A DNA stretch of 64,000 bases, taken from NCBI RefSeq assembly GCF_018916875.1, contig NZ_JAHLNO010000004.1:434001-498000 (forward strand), given 5' to 3'. The DNA is from Virgibacillus proomii. GTDB taxonomy: Bacteria > Bacillota > Bacilli > Bacillales > Amphibacillaceae. Below the pieces are notes generated by a model, which saw only the letters and a program-made list of their open reading frames with translations, made no database searches and was not told the DNA's origin. Below, one piece after another: positions 63,303 through 64,000 of the stretch. Position 1 is the stretch's first letter, and every line of letters starts with the position of its first letter. A program made the position numbers and the translations under genes.

Positions 63303-64000
63303 TTACAAGGAATATTTTTGAATCAGTTGTTTCTTTTTTTTATTTAATTCAAAAAGAACAAGCAGATGCTTATTTTCCTTATCAAATAAAATTAGAGGAA
63401 TATAACTATCTACTACTTCTTTTTCTGTTTTGACAATTGGGATCACATAATTTTTGTATAAACCTTCCCATAGCTGGCCAATTATTTTATCGGTTTGTGC
63501 TTGCGAAAGAGAAGGAAGTGGCTCGCTTTGATATTTATCCAAAACAGTTAAAGGAACCGCTAAGTATTTTTCTTTATCGATTTGAAAATGATTTAATAAC
63601 GTATTCCAATGGTATAATAACTGTTGCTTGGATGTTCGATCAAGCAAATTTTTCCATTCTCTTTCATAATTACTCTTCGCTGTTTTAAATGACACAAGCG
63701 GAGTTGTTGGTGAATCAATCACGTAAAGATAATCACTAGACATTTTTTGGATGCTTTTAATCTCGTCTCTTGATTTATGAATTTCACCGTGGTGAAAAGA
63801 AATAGACTGATATAGGCTGCTGTCTTCAAGTTGAAGTATCTCTTTTAATTGGATTGTATCCGTATCCTGAACCCATTTCGTTAAAGCGCCACGAAGTCTG
63901 CCATTGTCAAAAAGTAAGGAAACATCTTGTCTTAAGTATACGGGGATGTCGGTTGTGGAATTAGTCTGCCACAATAATTTGTAATTATCATTTCCTTTTT
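63303..64000 (-). CDS. Unrecognised protein, 5' end beyond the window
   Basis: The minus-strand frame stays open to the window edge (residues KGNDNYKLLWQTNSTTD lead into the visible part), so the N-terminus is missing and the TTG at 63974 need not be the start. At least 230 residues are visible. No membrane segment is seen in that part; it is rich in charged residues, with motifs SISFHHGEIHKSRDEIKSIQ, YLYVIDSPTTPLVSF and LWEGLYKNYVIPIVKTEKE. A lost N-terminal signal or anchor is possible. I do not recognise the family. Confidence 0.75.
   Translation of the reverse strand, partial: KGNDNYKLLWQTNSTTDIPVYLRQDVSLLFDNGRLRGALTKWVQDTDTIQLKEILQLEDSSLYQSISFHHGEIHKSRDEIKSIQKMSSDYLYVIDSPTTPLVSFKTAKSNYEREWKNLLDRTSKQQLLYHWNTLLNHFQIDKEKYLAVPLTVLDKYQSEPLPSLSQAQTDKIIGQLWEGLYKNYVIPIVKTEKEVVDSYIPLILFDKENKHLLVLFELNKKKKQLIQKYSL

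Overview
This looks like the chromosome of a low-GC, halophile-type Bacillaceae (Virgibacillus/Oceanobacillus-like; the genus is inferred, not proven). The outer parts follow the gene order of the B. subtilis yqf-yqg region: nfo, yqfT-like, yqfX-like, yqfZ-like, nfeD, a Na/Pi symporter, a six-tRNA array, sodA, an rpiR-type regulator, yqgE-like, pbpA, then after a long interruption phoU, yqzC, yqzD, rpmG, yqgN, a small membrane gene and gluP. In B. subtilis the pst phosphate operon lies between pbpA and the yqzC side. Here no pst gene is present and about 43 kb of other DNA fills the gap.

Layout. 1-14.4 kb: core genes separated by dispersed repeats, including 60-bp tandem arrays and ~200-bp structured elements. 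14.4-20.5 kb: a graveyard. It holds a tyrosine-recombinase tail, four TATTAC-N7-GTAATA palindromes, small phage/plasmid-like relics and three broken transposases. 20.6-52.4 kb: one co-directional, tightly spaced operon for a hybrid NRPS/PKS natural product. 52.4-57.5 kb: broken IS110 and IS66 elements. 57.6-64 kb: core genes again. Paired 11-bp-spaced TTGAATACCC repeats at 14.456 and 53.009 kb, in the same orientation, may be the scars of island integration.

The biosynthetic operon. The order is a BtrH-like protein, then NRPS1 (starter C - A[Asn] - T - E), an S12 beta-lactamase-fold hydrolase and a type II thioesterase. A five-gene cassette follows: 3-hydroxyacyl-CoA dehydrogenase, FkbH-like HAD protein, ACP, acyl-CoA dehydrogenase and an unusual FabH-like KAS III, then a SAM methyltransferase. 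Next come NRPS2 (C-A-T), a PKS/NRPS (KS - catalytically dead, shortened AT - ACP - C), an MFS exporter and NRPS3 (half C - A-T - C-A-T - C-A-T). The operon ends with a second BtrH-like protein, an orphan ACP and an Sfp-type phosphopantetheinyl transferase. Working model: a fatty acid is placed on Asn, which is epimerised to give an N-acyl-D-Asn cap as in zwittermicin/colibactin-type prodrugs. NRPS2 adds one residue, and the PKS adds a C2 unit that may carry hydroxyl or methoxyl from the FkbH cassette. Three more residues follow (predicted Gln-like, Ile/Val-like, and uncertain/Gly-like). There is no terminal thioesterase domain, so release may use the BtrH-like acyltransferase/ACP pair. The S12 hydrolase may remove the cap. 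The adenylation codes were read by eye and are predictions.

Several cluster genes appear to start with TTG just downstream of strong Shine-Dalgarno sequences, so start sites were chosen by ribosome binding site rather than by longest reading frame.
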